Assembly: GCA_021234155.1 (NCBI GenBank)
Contig: JAJEKV010000014.1
Location: 9,011,563 to 9,075,562 of the forward strand
DNA length: 64,000 bases
Source of the DNA: Isoetes taiwanensis
Taxonomy: Eukaryota; Streptophyta; Lycopodiopsida; Isoetales; Isoetaceae
Direction of reading: 5' to 3'
Positions 23,520-35,237 of this stretch are shown here, in pieces. The position numbers were made by a program, and so were the translations under genes. The notes beneath the pieces were generated by a model. That model was not told where the DNA came from. It searched no databases and saw only the letters and a program-made list of their open reading frames with translations. The stretch's first letter is position 1. Each line of letters opens with the position of its first letter.

Positions 23520-25062
23520 ACATTTGATCCAGTTATATCAGCTAAGAACATTGCCGTGGCAAATGTAGGGGACACATTGGAAGTATGGTTTGATGATTTT
23601 AAGTTGAAATATAGAGATAGCATGTTCAAGACATTTGAAAAGAACATGTCCTTGAGTGCAAAAATGGAGGATGCATATGATATTAAGAAGTCCTCGATGA
23701 GAGTATGCTTCATGTAAATTTCGAAGTATGCATTTGTGAATCTCTAATAATGAATTTTATTATCTGCAGGTACTTTGTTTATTGCCCTGTTTTGGTAAGG
23801 AGATCAGCCACTCTAGATGAGATCTCTACTATGTATAACTTGAAGGACAAGAAAGGTGTTTTGAGTGATTGGGAAAGAGGGAAAGAGATAATTGCCCTTG
23901 GTGGCTTGATTTTTCCCATGGAGAAGTTCCTGAGGAGGAGTTGGAGCAATATAATGAATTATGTAGTGCATCAAAGGCACAAGATGAAGAGGCGCAGTTA
24001 TGGATAATAGGAAGCGAAAAAATGTTGATAAGAATGATGGTAAGTCTGCCAAAAAACAATGTTCAGAAGCTTCAATACGGGAAGAGGAAGAAGTCCTTGA
24101 GATATTTGATGACATGGATGCTAGACCTTCATATGACTTCAAGAATGTCAACATCTCCTTGTGTATGTTTGGATGTGCATGTGCTAGCAAAGTCTATGGT
24201 GTCATCAGCTTCTTCTATAAACTTTAAAGAATTCAAGGAGTTAAGGGAGTTTGCACGTGCAAACAAAATGATTGACAAGATTTTGCAGAGGAATGGCAAG
24301 CCTAGAGATTGGGGCTTTCATGTGGTTCTTATAGATCTTCCTACAAATATGATACCTACCATCGGGCATGATGAAATTCCAGCATGGAATTTATGTGATC
24401 AGGAGCTCATAGATGCTAGCATGAGCATTGCTACACTTTGCTGAGATGACAAAGAATTTGCATTGTGCATTTGTACAAAGGAACAACTAAAGATACTGGA
24501 CATGTATGCAAAGAAGCGGAATTTGGAGAAGTGTCGAATGTTCTTTCTATCCTCTAAGATTCCTTTTGGCCATCGCAAGGATAAGCTGGGAATGATTGCA
24601 CAATATTGCCAAGTATGTGTTATCTATAGCCGCATAGGAGTGGCCGTGCCACCAACCAACAGCTCACCTTTTCAGCATAAGAGCTACGGCCCAGATCGAG
24701 ACTTCTACACTCATCATTTGACAGAATTTGATAGACTGCACTACAAAGATATGCAATTGTCAAGATTTGGCTTAGAAAAGTCGCCAATTTTCATGGAGTT
24801 CATTTTGCATATTTATTGTCCTATTGGTGGTTTAGTGCTTGATTTGGCAGGATCAGCACCAATGATCTTTGCTGTAGTTATGCGAGGAGTTCATTACTAT
24901 GGCATTGAGCGTGATTATGCTCTTGTACAAGAAGTCATTGCTTTGCGGAATTACAAATCGAAGATATCAGAGGAAAAGAACAACAAATATGAAGATGAAA
25001 ATGAAGATAATGAGGATCTGGATATAATCCAAGTCCAAGACATACCCGAGCCTGATGACTAG
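23520..25062 (+). pseudogene. Broken gene with a beta-class DNA N4/N6-methyltransferase-like fold
   Basis: An open stretch from 23520 (TFDPVISAKNIAVANVGDTL) leads to an apparent short intron with a TTATCTGCAG acceptor at 23769. Coding then continues with frame changes near 23870, 24000 and 24190. The frame around 24310-24360 reads WGFHVVLIDLPTN at the position of methyltransferase motif IV (normally DPPYN). Downstream, 24790-24930 reads KSPIFMEF, then GGLVLDLAGSAPMIFAVVMR, then GVHYYGIERDYALVQEVI. This resembles motifs X/I (LD.F.GSGTT, GIE.D..Y). The order IV before I is that of beta-class bacterial enzymes. Both catalytic motifs deviate (DLPT, AGSA), so activity is doubtful. A TGA at 24442-24444 interrupts the final frame, and an acidic tail (24990-25055) ends it. 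I infer a captured methyltransferase gene that lost function; the family call is by eye. Confidence 0.5.
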
Positions 25063-26329
25063 TTAGTATTTCAACATTTGATTTCACGTTCAGAGATTAT
25101 ATTTTAAAGTTATTTTATACCATTACAATTATGTTTTATGCCAATTTTCTTTTAACTTAACTGTTTCTTATTCTTGGTTTCATTGGTCCTAGTTTCTAGT
25201 CAGATGTCGCATTACAATAAACTGTAATTTGGATTTTACAGTGCCCTGCCCATCTATGTTGAATGTGGGGCTTCTCACATGGCGTTGCTCCCGTCATGCA
25301 GCATTAAAGAGAGAAAATGAAGGCGTTGTCTTTTTGTAGATGATGAGGCAGTCTTAGATTAAATCAGACTCAAAATGTGTATTGAGTTGGAGCTTTGATG
25401 ATGCAATATTAGATAGTCAATTCTTATAACTTTGACTAATAATCCATCCAATCTTGTGTAATTCAATTTGATTAGTAATTCATCCTAGCATAAGATGTTC
25501 TAATTATTATTGAAGCACAATTCTAAACCAAGTTAACTTGAAACATGAATAAGGTAATTGCAATATTGGTCTTCATCAAACCAATTAATACTACTTATTT
25601 CATGCATATATCTTTACAAAATATGTATAGAATTCATCATAAGAGCATCGACATAGTCAGATTACATGAAGAGGTCACAAAACGACCATAAAGACCAGCA
25701 TGAAAAAGACCATGGAAAAGATTTCCCCCAAAGCTATGAGCAACCTCCATGCTATAGCACTGTATGAAAGTAGATAATATTATTTGTAAACGGTGCTTGA
25801 AAATCTTGAGAAATTTCTCAACTCGTGGTTTGTAAATTTTATGAGGAAAACAAGTGAGCCAGTTCTTGTTGTATGATGTGTATTTCTATTCAAGCATTCA
25901 ATTAAAAACTTTTTTTTTTCTAGAGTTCCATTTTCCTGCATGAGGCCCAAATGTCAGGATCTGACCCACTTTAATTAAATGCGACTTATTTTTTAAATTT
26001 CACAATTCATGTACATCTTTAGATTGATAAAATTCATGATACCCAGTGATAAAAGTTACTTACATCATCTACGAGCTAGATATTCCAACATGGCAAATAG
26101 TATTTCTAAAGCATGGCAATGCCAAGCATCTATTACTAGTCTTTATTATTCCAAAAACTTTATCCATATTCAATAAACAATAAAAAATTTGGTTACAACT
26201 AAAGGTTCTCTCCTTTGATCCGGTATGCCAAGTTCATATCTTTTAGCCAGATTGCTGTATTCTTTTTTTTTTTTTTGGGGGGGGGGGTTCACAAAATAGT
26301 TTGTGTCCTAAAAAATTGAGACTAGGTAA
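25063..26329. other. AT-rich gene-free stretch
   Basis: No gene is supported. A T-run followed by a G-run (T15 then G11) lies at 26263-26287. Confidence 0.55.
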
Positions 26330-26735
26330 CGCTTATTCGCCTCATGAAGACCCATCACGTTGCTCAATTAGAACCTAAGAACGGTCTTGAACTATTGTGC
26401 TATCTCGCGGATAGGGCACCGAGATCAGCCAAGATCAGCTCGGCCCTCGAGCACTTACTTGATACATGTACATATTTCTGTCTATATTTGTGTTTGTACA
26501 GTTTGACAGCAAACCTATTCCTGTCACGGTTTTTCTTCCAAACAACCCTTTAGGGCGGAAGGGGGTTTTTAATCCGGACAGTAATACGCTTGCTGCGCCT
26601 TCTGTTTGGGTCTCATAGGCCAATTGGTCTCCGTGGATGATAAAAATCCTATTCTATTCTGTTCTATTCTGTTCTATTCTATTCTGTCCTATTCTATTCT
26701 ATTCTATTCTATTCTATTCTATTCTATTCTTCAAG
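26330..26735 (+). repeat. Longest SINE copy, (ATTCT)n tail
   Basis: This is the most complete copy of the family, about 300 bp plus a tail. Its 3' half reads CCCTTTAGGGCGGAAGGGGG, TTTTTAATCC, CAGTAATACGCTTG, TTTGGGTCTCATAGGCC, AATTGGTCTCCGTGGATGAT, AAAAATCC and a long tail of ATTCT/GTTCT units (26648-26731). The 5' half (26341-26460) contains GAAGACCCATCACGTTGCTC and CTTGAACTATTGTGCTATC; no clear A/B boxes are seen there, so the promoter part may be diverged. Confidence 0.7.
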
Positions 26736-29700
26736 AGGAATTTGGCACTCTGATGATACTTCTTGATTTTGTGAGGGCCACAATGCCCAGTCGAAATCTA
26801 TAAAGCATTCTTATACATTATTGACCATAGGACTTTGGTTTCTAATATTGTGAAGGGTTTAAATTGTTTTTTAATTTGCTACATTAGCTGATGCCGTCTT
26901 CATAAAACCATCCTTTGTCTTTTTAGACGTAATTAACTTCTATTTCGGTTTCTCTGGTAGTGGTTTCTTCTTTCTTTTTGAGGTTTTCTCTCCTTGGTGT
27001 TGCCTTCAGGATTTTTTTTCTTCCACTATAGACTCTCAACTTCTTCAAGTGTAGTGTGACCTGATGTCGTTTATATCCATATCTATTTCTTGTTGTTTCC
27101 GACTCCTTTCTCTTTGGCTTCAAGAAGCTGTTGATTAAGCTCAAGATGGTATCTCTTTAGATGCTCTAGCATGTCATTGATAATGGCAATTATGAACTCA
27201 TTTACAAACACTCCAGCTTTCACTTGATGAAGTTACTAGTGTCTCGGTCATAAACTAGGAGGATTTCATGATGGTACTTTCGCCACCATTGGAGAGACAT
27301 CATCTCCCTATACACTATAGTCATTAGCCCTATTGGCACTACTATCTTTCTTCCTTTGCAGTTCATCCATCTCTTTTGATTAAGGCTTTAGCTACACAGG
27401 TGTTCAAGCTAAGATCGTATCAATATATCCGTACTAATACCAGTACAGATATATTGATATGAATGGGCTTTGTGAAAGAAGCATTATTATTAGCTCCAAA
27501 TACATAAGGCTCTACTTCTGAAAATTAGAGAGGGGCTGGAGAAAGGACAAAGGTAACTTGGAAGATGCTCAAGAGCAGAAGGAAGGGGATGCGTGCCTTA
27601 TACAGCCTCCTCCCCCTCACGTGGCTCAATCCTAGCCCTCCAATCCAAGTATCGAGGGCCAGATAGAAGATAGTCTACCCGAAGGAAACTGGTCAATGAG
27701 AGGTTGAAGAAGAGGAGTCGTCGATCAGGAGGATGTTGGTCGATTAATGATGATGCCGATGGGGGAAAGCGATCTATGAAGTATTTAAACCTTATGACGC
27801 AATAAAAGAGTTTGTATTTGAATGTATTAAGGGGAGTTGCATCATGTGCTACAATTGTTAATGGTATATGCAATCTCGACTAAGTCTAGAAAGGCCAGTA
27901 TGGCAAAAAGCCTGACATGAATGCTTCATGATCTTGAATCAGTTGCTAGAACAACATCTATCCTATTCTGAGCAAAAGCATATTGTTATGATCATCTGTA
28001 GAAATTTTAATCTTGTCAAGCAACTAACATGGAAGTAGCGTCGTTATATTATAGAATTCACATCATCTACATTTTATGTAGTGTAACATGTCGCTATGAA
28101 GCTCTTAATGATTTTTTAGCAAGTACTTGTATATATACTTGTCACTATTTTAAAAATTAATGCAATTGGGTTATTTCAATAAAACTCTAATTTTAAATTT
28201 CCATTTAATTTTTCGAGTACTTATCTATTCAATTTTGACAAATGCATATGAGAGGTTAATGTTGCATGGCATTAATTGGCATTAATTAGATGTGTACATT
28301 CTGGCGTTTTGGAGTTTTTAGTGTATAATATCATTATATATTCAAAACTTCAAAACATCAAGATATTATATATTTGATTAGATTAGATTATATCAGATTA
28401 GTTAGTAGGTAGATTAGATTATAGATTCATTAAGGGAAGTTGCATCTTGTGCTAAAGATGCTTCAATCAAACTCCTAAACGAGGATGCCATTTGATTTTC
28501 GAATGTATATATGAATTATCGGACATAACACTTAAACAAATCGATGTGATATTCAAAGGACTTCTGCCAGGTTTTACCTATTGTGCCTCAAGGGAATCTT
28601 GCTATTTCTCCAAGTAAGAATTAGACCATTTTGGAGTTTATAAATATATTGCCATGAATTTCGTATGGTCATGATAAGGAAGAGCAAAGTGGGATGGCTG
28701 TGAAATAATGCATGATTTGGGCGAATATGGTATGTTTGCGAGATGATGTTTATTTACACTTGCGAAACTTATCAAAAACAATTTTCCTAATTATCTTGAT
28801 GCATTCCCAAAACGTCCATGTGTGATGTAAAACTCACTAAAATTATAGATCATGTTGTAGATGGCCAAGACAGTTGAATTCCGGAATGCACAAACCACAC
28901 GAGTGTCATGTTATTATGATCAATTTCAAACTCTGGAATGCACAAACCACATTGTCTTTGTATAAGTTGGCACGAGTGTCATGTTATTACGATCAATTTC
29001 GAACTGGCTGGGGATCTTCAATGGTACACATTTATTTGTACAAGGATTAGCAAGACCTATCAATGGATGAGACATTCATACTTCGTATAGGAGCCACCTT
29101 CTCCTCTTACATTGCCTTCTCGGATGATGGTAATTATAGAAGTTAACACGAAATAAAAGTGAACACAAGATGGGAAAAAAACATTGTCGTATTTGTGAAT
29201 AGGATTTTCTATGCATAATTTAGATGCATCTTCTAAGAGGAGTCTTTGGACTTTCAGGATGAAGAACGTTCACGATGATAGGGGCTCGATTTGGTTGTTG
29301 TGATACGAACGGGCAAAAGCTGCTAAATTTACTGTAACTTACAGACATCATTAAACCCTAAAATTTCAAGAGGAACATTTCAAATAAAAAATCAAGATTT
29401 GGAATTTAAAATAGTACAGGTAAGCGACTCTAAATGTGTCTTTCATCTTCTTCCCCATCGTTGTAGGCAGAAAAATTACACTACATAACTCAACCAAATA
29501 CGATGACAATGCTGAGTGGGTAGCTTTAAGGTAAAAATCCGTCTGCACTCTTTTTCAATGAAAGTAACGAGCACTTCAAACACGGCTTTCTGCCAAAAGT
29601 GACAGCCTGATATGAATGCGCAGGCTTCCCATGACGTATCTGGTACAGTTTTAAGACACTGGTAAATCCGTGTCTGAACACAATTTGTGTCCGTAAGACA

Positions 29701-29780
29701 TCCATCCATGCACACAATGGGCTTCTCGACAGTCGATTGATGCCAAAATTTCATAGACCAGCATCACGTTTTCCAACACC
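26736..29780. other. AT-rich gene-free stretch
   Basis: No gene is supported. The minus strand around 26930-27200 has a lysine-rich and coiled-coil-like relic (FVNEFIIAIINDMLEHLKRY), unrecognised. A direct duplication occupies 28883-29006: GGAATGCACAAACCACA, GAGTGTCATGTTATTA and GATCAATTTC occur twice, with an extra ~20 bp in the second copy. AGATT-type repeats lie at 28375-28430. The minus frame 29476-29754 is cysteine-rich and unrecognised, downstream of the eIF3j poly(A) signal. Confidence 0.5.
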
Positions 29781-29787
29781 TCCATTC

Positions 29788-29793
29788 TTTATT
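29788..29793 (-). terminator. Poly(A) signal of eIF3j
   Basis: The minus strand reads AATAAA about 150 bp downstream of the eIF3j stop codon, a usual distance for a plant 3' untranslated region. Site use is inferred. Confidence 0.5.
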
Positions 29794-29943
29794 CTCTCAA
29801 CAAGAAACAAAGTGTCTCAATCTTGAAGTCAGAAAGGAACTTTTACTGCGATGCTTTCCCATGCCAATAGAACTAATGGATTATATTCTACAAAATCCCA
29901 GAAACTCAAAACTTCATATGGCAGTACAAACCTTTGTATAGGT

Positions 29944-32245
29944 TCACATAAAATCATAATCATCTACGTCATCATATGCCGCGTTATAACTTTCTTCATC
30001 AGGTCTATCAACATGAAGCTGTTTCTTCTTTGCACCTGCATCCAACACAGACTAAAATAGTAAACACAATGTAATTATTGGGCATCCTATCCCCAATCTC
30101 GTCAAACAAGCTGGCAGGTTTTACCTGATTTTTTCTTGCCAGCAGTAGCTTCCCTTTCAGCTTTCAATTTCTCATTTGCAATTACTGTCATGGCTGAGGC
30201 TACTTCTTTGGCATCAGCTGCCTTGAGAGAAGCAGTTGCATGCCTCATCAATGCTTTCAATAAGGTCAGGTAATGAAAACTTTTCTGTGAAACACAATAG
30301 TTACAACAGAGAACATGATAAAGGATCATATTTTGCACGCGATCAAGACAAGATACCTCAAATGGTCTTAACTTGTGAGCCAACAGATCTGCATATTCCA
30401 CAAAATCGTCTTCAGACTTTGGTATATATCCTTCAATGCTGCGGCCCTCGCCCCCTTCTTTAAAGAGCTCTGCTGTAACTTGGTAATCAGCTTCCTCAAC
30501 TAGCCTGGCAAGCACAAAACCATCCAGCAACTATCACTTTATGAAAGAAATGTCAGATTATGAAAGCAACTCCATTAAGGAACATCATGTATTTACCGCT
30601 GTTGTCTGAGCTTTTCCAGTACAGGATCAAGGGGCCTCTCATCCTGGACAACTTTCTTGTCAAGAGCAGATGCTATCTTTTTTCCTTTGTCAACTACTGT
30701 TTTCTTTTCTGGCTTTGGCTTAGCTGGCACTGGCGCTGGTGTGGGAAGTGGCGCTGCTGCTGCCTATCAACATCCAAATGAGATTATATGTCATTAAAAT
30801 CTCTTCATGTAAGCGCCACTACATTGATATTAGAAAGGAAGTCAGAATTTTGAACTTTTATAACCGCATGTTTGGCCCTCATCAGCTTGATAGCTATTTA
30901 ATCACTCATTTCTGCATTGGCATCATCAGGTTTTTAAGAAACAATCAATTGATCAATGATGTTGAGGAAAACACTGGTGTAATCTAGTTGCTATTGAATC
31001 TATCACAAAGTTGTCATCAGCAAAAATACTATGTTCGCTTGGGCTACTAAAAACAGCAAAATGCGGCACATGACAACTAAGGAAATCCAGTATTTTGCCC
31101 TCACATGGCAGGAAAATAAACATCTACTCTCCTGCTGGGCCCTCTCAGTTTCTTGCATACAGCTTGAGATATCACAAATAAAACGTAAGACAAATGAGCC
31201 TAGCCCAATGAATGGCAATTATAAGTGTTCGAATAAATATATATCAGTTATGTCTCCAGTAATTCTTATGCAGCAAGATGACATAGCACATGAGAATGTA
31301 GGAACCATGGCACAGTAGCCAAGACAGCCCAGCGCTAGACTTATTCCAGAAAATGGCCATGTTCCCTTTGTGCTGTAGCCATAACTGTCTAAAATATACA
31401 ATTTCCATTTGAAAATGGGTCATGGTGATGACATTTGAAGGGTATAATGGGCTAGCTGAGGCGAGCCTAACTTTTGCAGAAACATCACTAGAAAAGCAAG
31501 CAACTTGCTAAGCACTAATAATGGTAATTTCAGATCTGTTCCTCCACTGGAATAGTATGTCAAATTCTGATATGTTTTGATCACGTACATAAGAGCGTCA
31601 GGGAATACAAACCATGGTAGAGGCAATATGTAACCATGCCACTTAGGCCTAACAACACTCAAGAACCAGCTGCAGGCAAAAACTAAGTGGAGTGATATGT
31701 CAAAATGCCTTTGATCTATGAAGGCAAACTTAAGAAGAGAAATTTCAAACCAACTCTTCTTATAGGTCCTTCAGTATAGCAGAAGGCATATGATAAACGA
31801 ACAAAATTTTACATGTACTGAAAACAAGGTGTTAAATCAAGGAGGTTGATTCGTGTATCATTCAGCTGAGATATTTAAGAATATAACACTCACAGGCTTC
31901 GGGTTGTCTTCATCTTCCCATGATTCCTTAACATCCGTATCTTCATCATCCCACTGACTCTTTAATGGCTCCTTGTGGGCTCCTGGTGGCGCCGGTACAA
32001 AATCCTCGTTCTCTGCATAATTTTAACACTGTTAGCACTATAATCGACCTGAACACTAAAAAAAAAAAAACTTCATCGCTGCATATAAACTGCCTCCGCC
32101 GCCGGAATCTTACTTCTTTCTTTCCCAGCTATTTGTCTATCTATCCATTAAAATGCATGCCACAAGTAGGAACCTCTAACAACTACGGAAGAAACAGATC
32201 CTCATGTACTGATTACTAATCGAACATACCCCAATCTTCGTCCAT
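29944..32245 (-). CDS. eIF3j: Eukaryotic translation initiation factor 3 subunit J, six exons
   Basis: The gene encodes a subunit loosely bound to eIF3. In the family, eIF3j binds the 40S decoding centre and helps initiation, scanning and recycling in the cytosol. Coding exons on the minus strand are 32245-32230, 32012-31894, 30763-30597, 30504-30357, 30284-30125 and 30035-29944. Every intron is GT-AG and the joins keep one frame: 702 bp, 233 residues plus stop, close to the ~225 residues of plant eIF3j. The N-terminus is acidic and tryptophan-containing (MDEDWENEDFVPAPPGAHKE). The centre is lysine-rich. The C-terminal domain shows YIPKSEDDFVEYADLLAHKL, KSFHYLTLLKALMRHA and SLKAADAKEVASAMTVIANE, and the protein ends YDDVDDYDFM. 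The start is fixed by the conserved MDEDW and a 16-bp first coding exon. Intron 2 is long (1130 bp). No defect is seen, so it is probably functional. Three foldback elements lie upstream. Confidence 0.95.
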
Positions 32246-32474
32246 CTTATCGATCGCTCTCGACTGTCAACAGGAACAGCGCCGTGACCCCTAGAAGGCG
32301 GCACTGGTAATGACTTTATGCAAAGGTTATGACCTACCAAAAGACGTTGTAAGAACCACGATTAGTTAATTTATGCGGGAATGTAAAAGTCCAAGATACG
32401 CGATGATAAGGTTAGGGTTGGATGTGCTCATGGGTTGTTTCGTTGTGAAAGTGGTCATGATCATTGTGTATAAA
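32246..32474 (-). promoter_or_regulatory. eIF3j 5' untranslated and promoter region
   Basis: This is the region immediately 5' of the eIF3j start. No clear TATA box is visible, as is usual for housekeeping genes. The first foldback element begins 230 bp upstream of the start codon. Confidence 0.4.
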
Positions 32475-32551
32475 GTAACCTACGCCACCTGAAGGTTTCT
32501 GGAAGAAACCTGGCGGCGCCGCTCCAGAAACCTTCAGGTGGTGTAGGTTAC
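32475..32551. repeat. GC-rich foldback element 1 near eIF3j
   Basis: The arms at 32475-32503 and 32523-32551 are 29-bp inverted copies (ACCTGAAGGTTTCTGGA at the inner side) with one mismatch. The 19-bp loop contains TGGCGGCGCCGC, itself palindromic. Confidence 0.85.
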
Positions 32552-33286
32552 TATACGTGGCCTTCGTTACCTCCCGATTACCCCAAAAGCCAGAGATCCA
32601 GAAGCCATAGCTGAGATCCAGAAGCTTTCGAAGCTGTTTTCGTTATTCCAGAAGCCATAGCTGTCTCAGCATCGTTGAGAGCCAAAGAAACACAAAAATC
32701 GCTTGCAATCGCTGCCACAGAAACACAGAAATGTAAGGAAAATTAATCTTGCATCATTTTTGAAGTCCGGCCAGTGTTTATGAGAAGTAAGTATGCTGGA
32801 TAGGTCTGTGTTTTCAGCAAAGCAGATCCTTTTCCAAACTCGTTTCAAGATAGAGTTTCTTCTAGGCTATGCGTTCTTCCATTCCGGCGAGGCTATGATG
32901 ACATGAGATGCTTGGCTATGCTTGGCTATGGCGACCTGGAACCCTTGCAATAGGGAATGGGGAATGCCCAGAGAACAGAGAACACTCTGCCCATCGCTGC
33001 CCAGAGAACACTCTGTTGGCGGCGCCACCAGATCGCCGCCAGACCAGGAACCCAAAAATTACTTAGAAAGAAAACCCCCGATAATCTTAAGTAATCGGGG
33101 GGTGACGAAGGTTACGGTAGTGGTGGTGGTGGCGGCGGTGGCAGTGGTGGTGTGTTCTCTGATAAATTTTGGCTTCTCGTGGACATTAAGAAATGTATCT
33201 ATCCATCTATCTTGTCTCGGATTGACAGTATACCTTGCCATGCCAGTTGCAAAAAAACAAGTATTCTTATATGTGTATGTAATATG

Positions 33287-33410
33287 AAACCGCCACGAGG
33301 AGGAGTTTTCGTGGCAGAAACCTTCAGGCCGTGCCGCCACGAGCGGCGGAGCCGCGAGTGGTGCGCCACCTGAAAGTTTCCGCCACGGAAACTCCGACAC
33401 GTGGCAGTTT
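33287..33410. repeat. GC-rich foldback element 2
   Basis: The 42-bp arms (33287-33328 and 33369-33410) pair at 35 of 42 positions. The loop includes GCGGCGGAGCCGCGAGTGG, close to the loop of the element at 34441. Arms share CACCTGAA and GTTTC blocks with the element at 32475. Confidence 0.75.
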
Positions 33411-34440
33411 GATTACGTAATCAACGTTTGGGGCCCTTTTTCTGAGGACGTGTTAGTGACATGGCCAAAACTTTATTTCCTGCATGTCGAATGATTCAAG
33501 TTTGGCTACGGCATATTTCCGGCAGACGGTTCTGTTTTCTGAGCCTGCGCCGCTCTAGCGCTTGCTTCAGAGTAGCTTCGTGGAGGCGCCATAGTCGTAG
33601 CTACCTATTGACGTATTTCTTTCCGGATTTGGAGTTGCCTTGCTGGCGTTTCTTGGCGCCTATCTTATTGTGTTTTTTTTGGAGTTCTTGGTTGTAGCTT
33701 ACATGTTCTTGACCCAGTGGTTTACATAGCTCCATCTGTATTTCGAGTCGATGTCCATCTTCATAAGAACTATGGCTTCTTCTAGCATCTTCTCTTTCGC
33801 ATCGTGCGTTTTTTGGCTATGGTCAACCTCGCCATAGTTCAATCTCAAACTCCAGTGTCAGCTCATGTCTCTGCATCAAGTATTGCCTTGTTTCCTTCTT
33901 GGGAGATGCCTTGGCTTCTATTTTGCTGCTTGTTTTGAGCTTCCTCTAGTTTATCCATGATCCGGTCTAGCTTGCTTCTTCTTTAGGGTATGACGTCGTG
34001 TGGATTTGTGCTTCTAACTGTGTGTTAGTTTCTTGTTGGCACATTATTTGTTCAGGATTAGTACAGAGCTCGCTGATTTGTTGGGTCTTTCTTGCTATTG
34101 TAGCCGGTTAGAAATAAGGATGATCCTCCAGGTATATTGTTTTAGAAAGGTTACTAGAAACACTGTAAACACTGAAGTTTGAATGCAAATGCATTTTAAT
34201 GGCATTTTTTAGTTTGAGTGCAAAATCTAATTAGTGCAAATTTTGAGTTTGTGTAAACATGAAATTCTGAGTAAAGAATCAACCTGGCGGCGCCGCTTAA
34301 GCTCCGCCAGGACTAGAAGCTTCCTCGGACGAAACAAAAATAGGAAACCAGGAGGGAAAAAGGCCCCAACGTTGTTTACGAAATAAAGTTCATAAAGCAG
34401 TCTGGATCTTTCCAAAGGCTCGTATATTTTGTAGGGGGTA
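33411..34440. other. Gene-free stretch
   Basis: No gene is supported. A short GGCGGCGCCGC loop-like motif near 34287 hints at a further foldback relic. Confidence 0.5.
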
Positions 34441-34544
34441 ATGCACGCCACCTAGCGGTTTCCAGGTGGAAGTCCGCAGGCGGCAGCCGCGAGCGGTGGC
34501 ACCACCTGCGGATTTCCACCTGGAAACTGCCAGGTGGCGTGCAT
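34441..34544. repeat. GC-rich foldback element 3
   Basis: The 40-bp arms (34441-34480 and 34505-34544) pair with three mismatches, all G/A or C/T transitions, as expected from decay of methylated cytosines. The loop is CGGCAGCCGCGAGCGGTGGC-like. Confidence 0.85.
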
Positions 34545-35237
34545 TGTTCCGACGTGGCCAAGGGGACCTTAAAATTACCCCTGCCACATCAGCAGAGGTA
34601 TAAATGATAATTTTTGGTGATTGTACAGGCCCTTTTTGCTGACGAGTTCCATTCTGGCAGAGCTCCTCCGAGCTCGTTTTTTGTGGCGCCAGATCGATCG
34701 GGAGCTTCATTTTTGTTATTTTTCTTTTGTTTCTTTCTTACAGAGTTTTCTTTGTTGTGTTTGCAAGTATTTCGTCGAGATAACTTGTGTTTGAGGTGTT
34801 TTGGTGGAGGTAATCGAGTTCTTGGATACTGTTAGTCGGCATTTAGTGGCTTTGAGTCGAGATTTTATGGCTGTGAGTCGAGATTTAGTGGCTATCAGTT
34901 GCTGTTTCATAATCTTGAGTGGATCGGGACATTTGTTTGTTGATGTTAGTGGAGATCAGGGTTAACAAAGTAAATGTTAGGTGTAAGCGTGCTGGTTCAG
35001 TGTGAGATGTTTTTTAAGGTATTTCCAGTTGCATGCATGCAGCAAGTGGAGAATTATTTTCATAAAGGATCAAGTTCTGCGTTTGCTCAAGATTAAGGTT
35101 AGTTTTAAGCTGTAGTTTTTAAGGTTGTTCCTAATATGTTTATCTAACATTTTTTTGTTGTCTGCAGGTTGCAATGGCAGGTCTTTTGTGGCTTGTTTTG
35201 CTGTTTAGGTTTTCTAATGTTTGTCTGTTTAGTAGAA

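Noticed and set aside
24442-24444. In-frame TGA as programmed read-through or RNA-edited stop
   Set aside because: Several other frameshifts lie in the same locus and it is nuclear DNA; a simple nonsense mutation is the easier explanation.
29476-29754. Minus-strand 92-codon frame near eIF3j
   Set aside because: Lies beyond the poly(A) signal, no recognised domain or homologous pattern; not called as a gene.
33175-33215. Further truncated SINE end (GTGGACATTAAG then TCTATCCATCTATC)
   Set aside because: Too short and too diverged to separate from chance.
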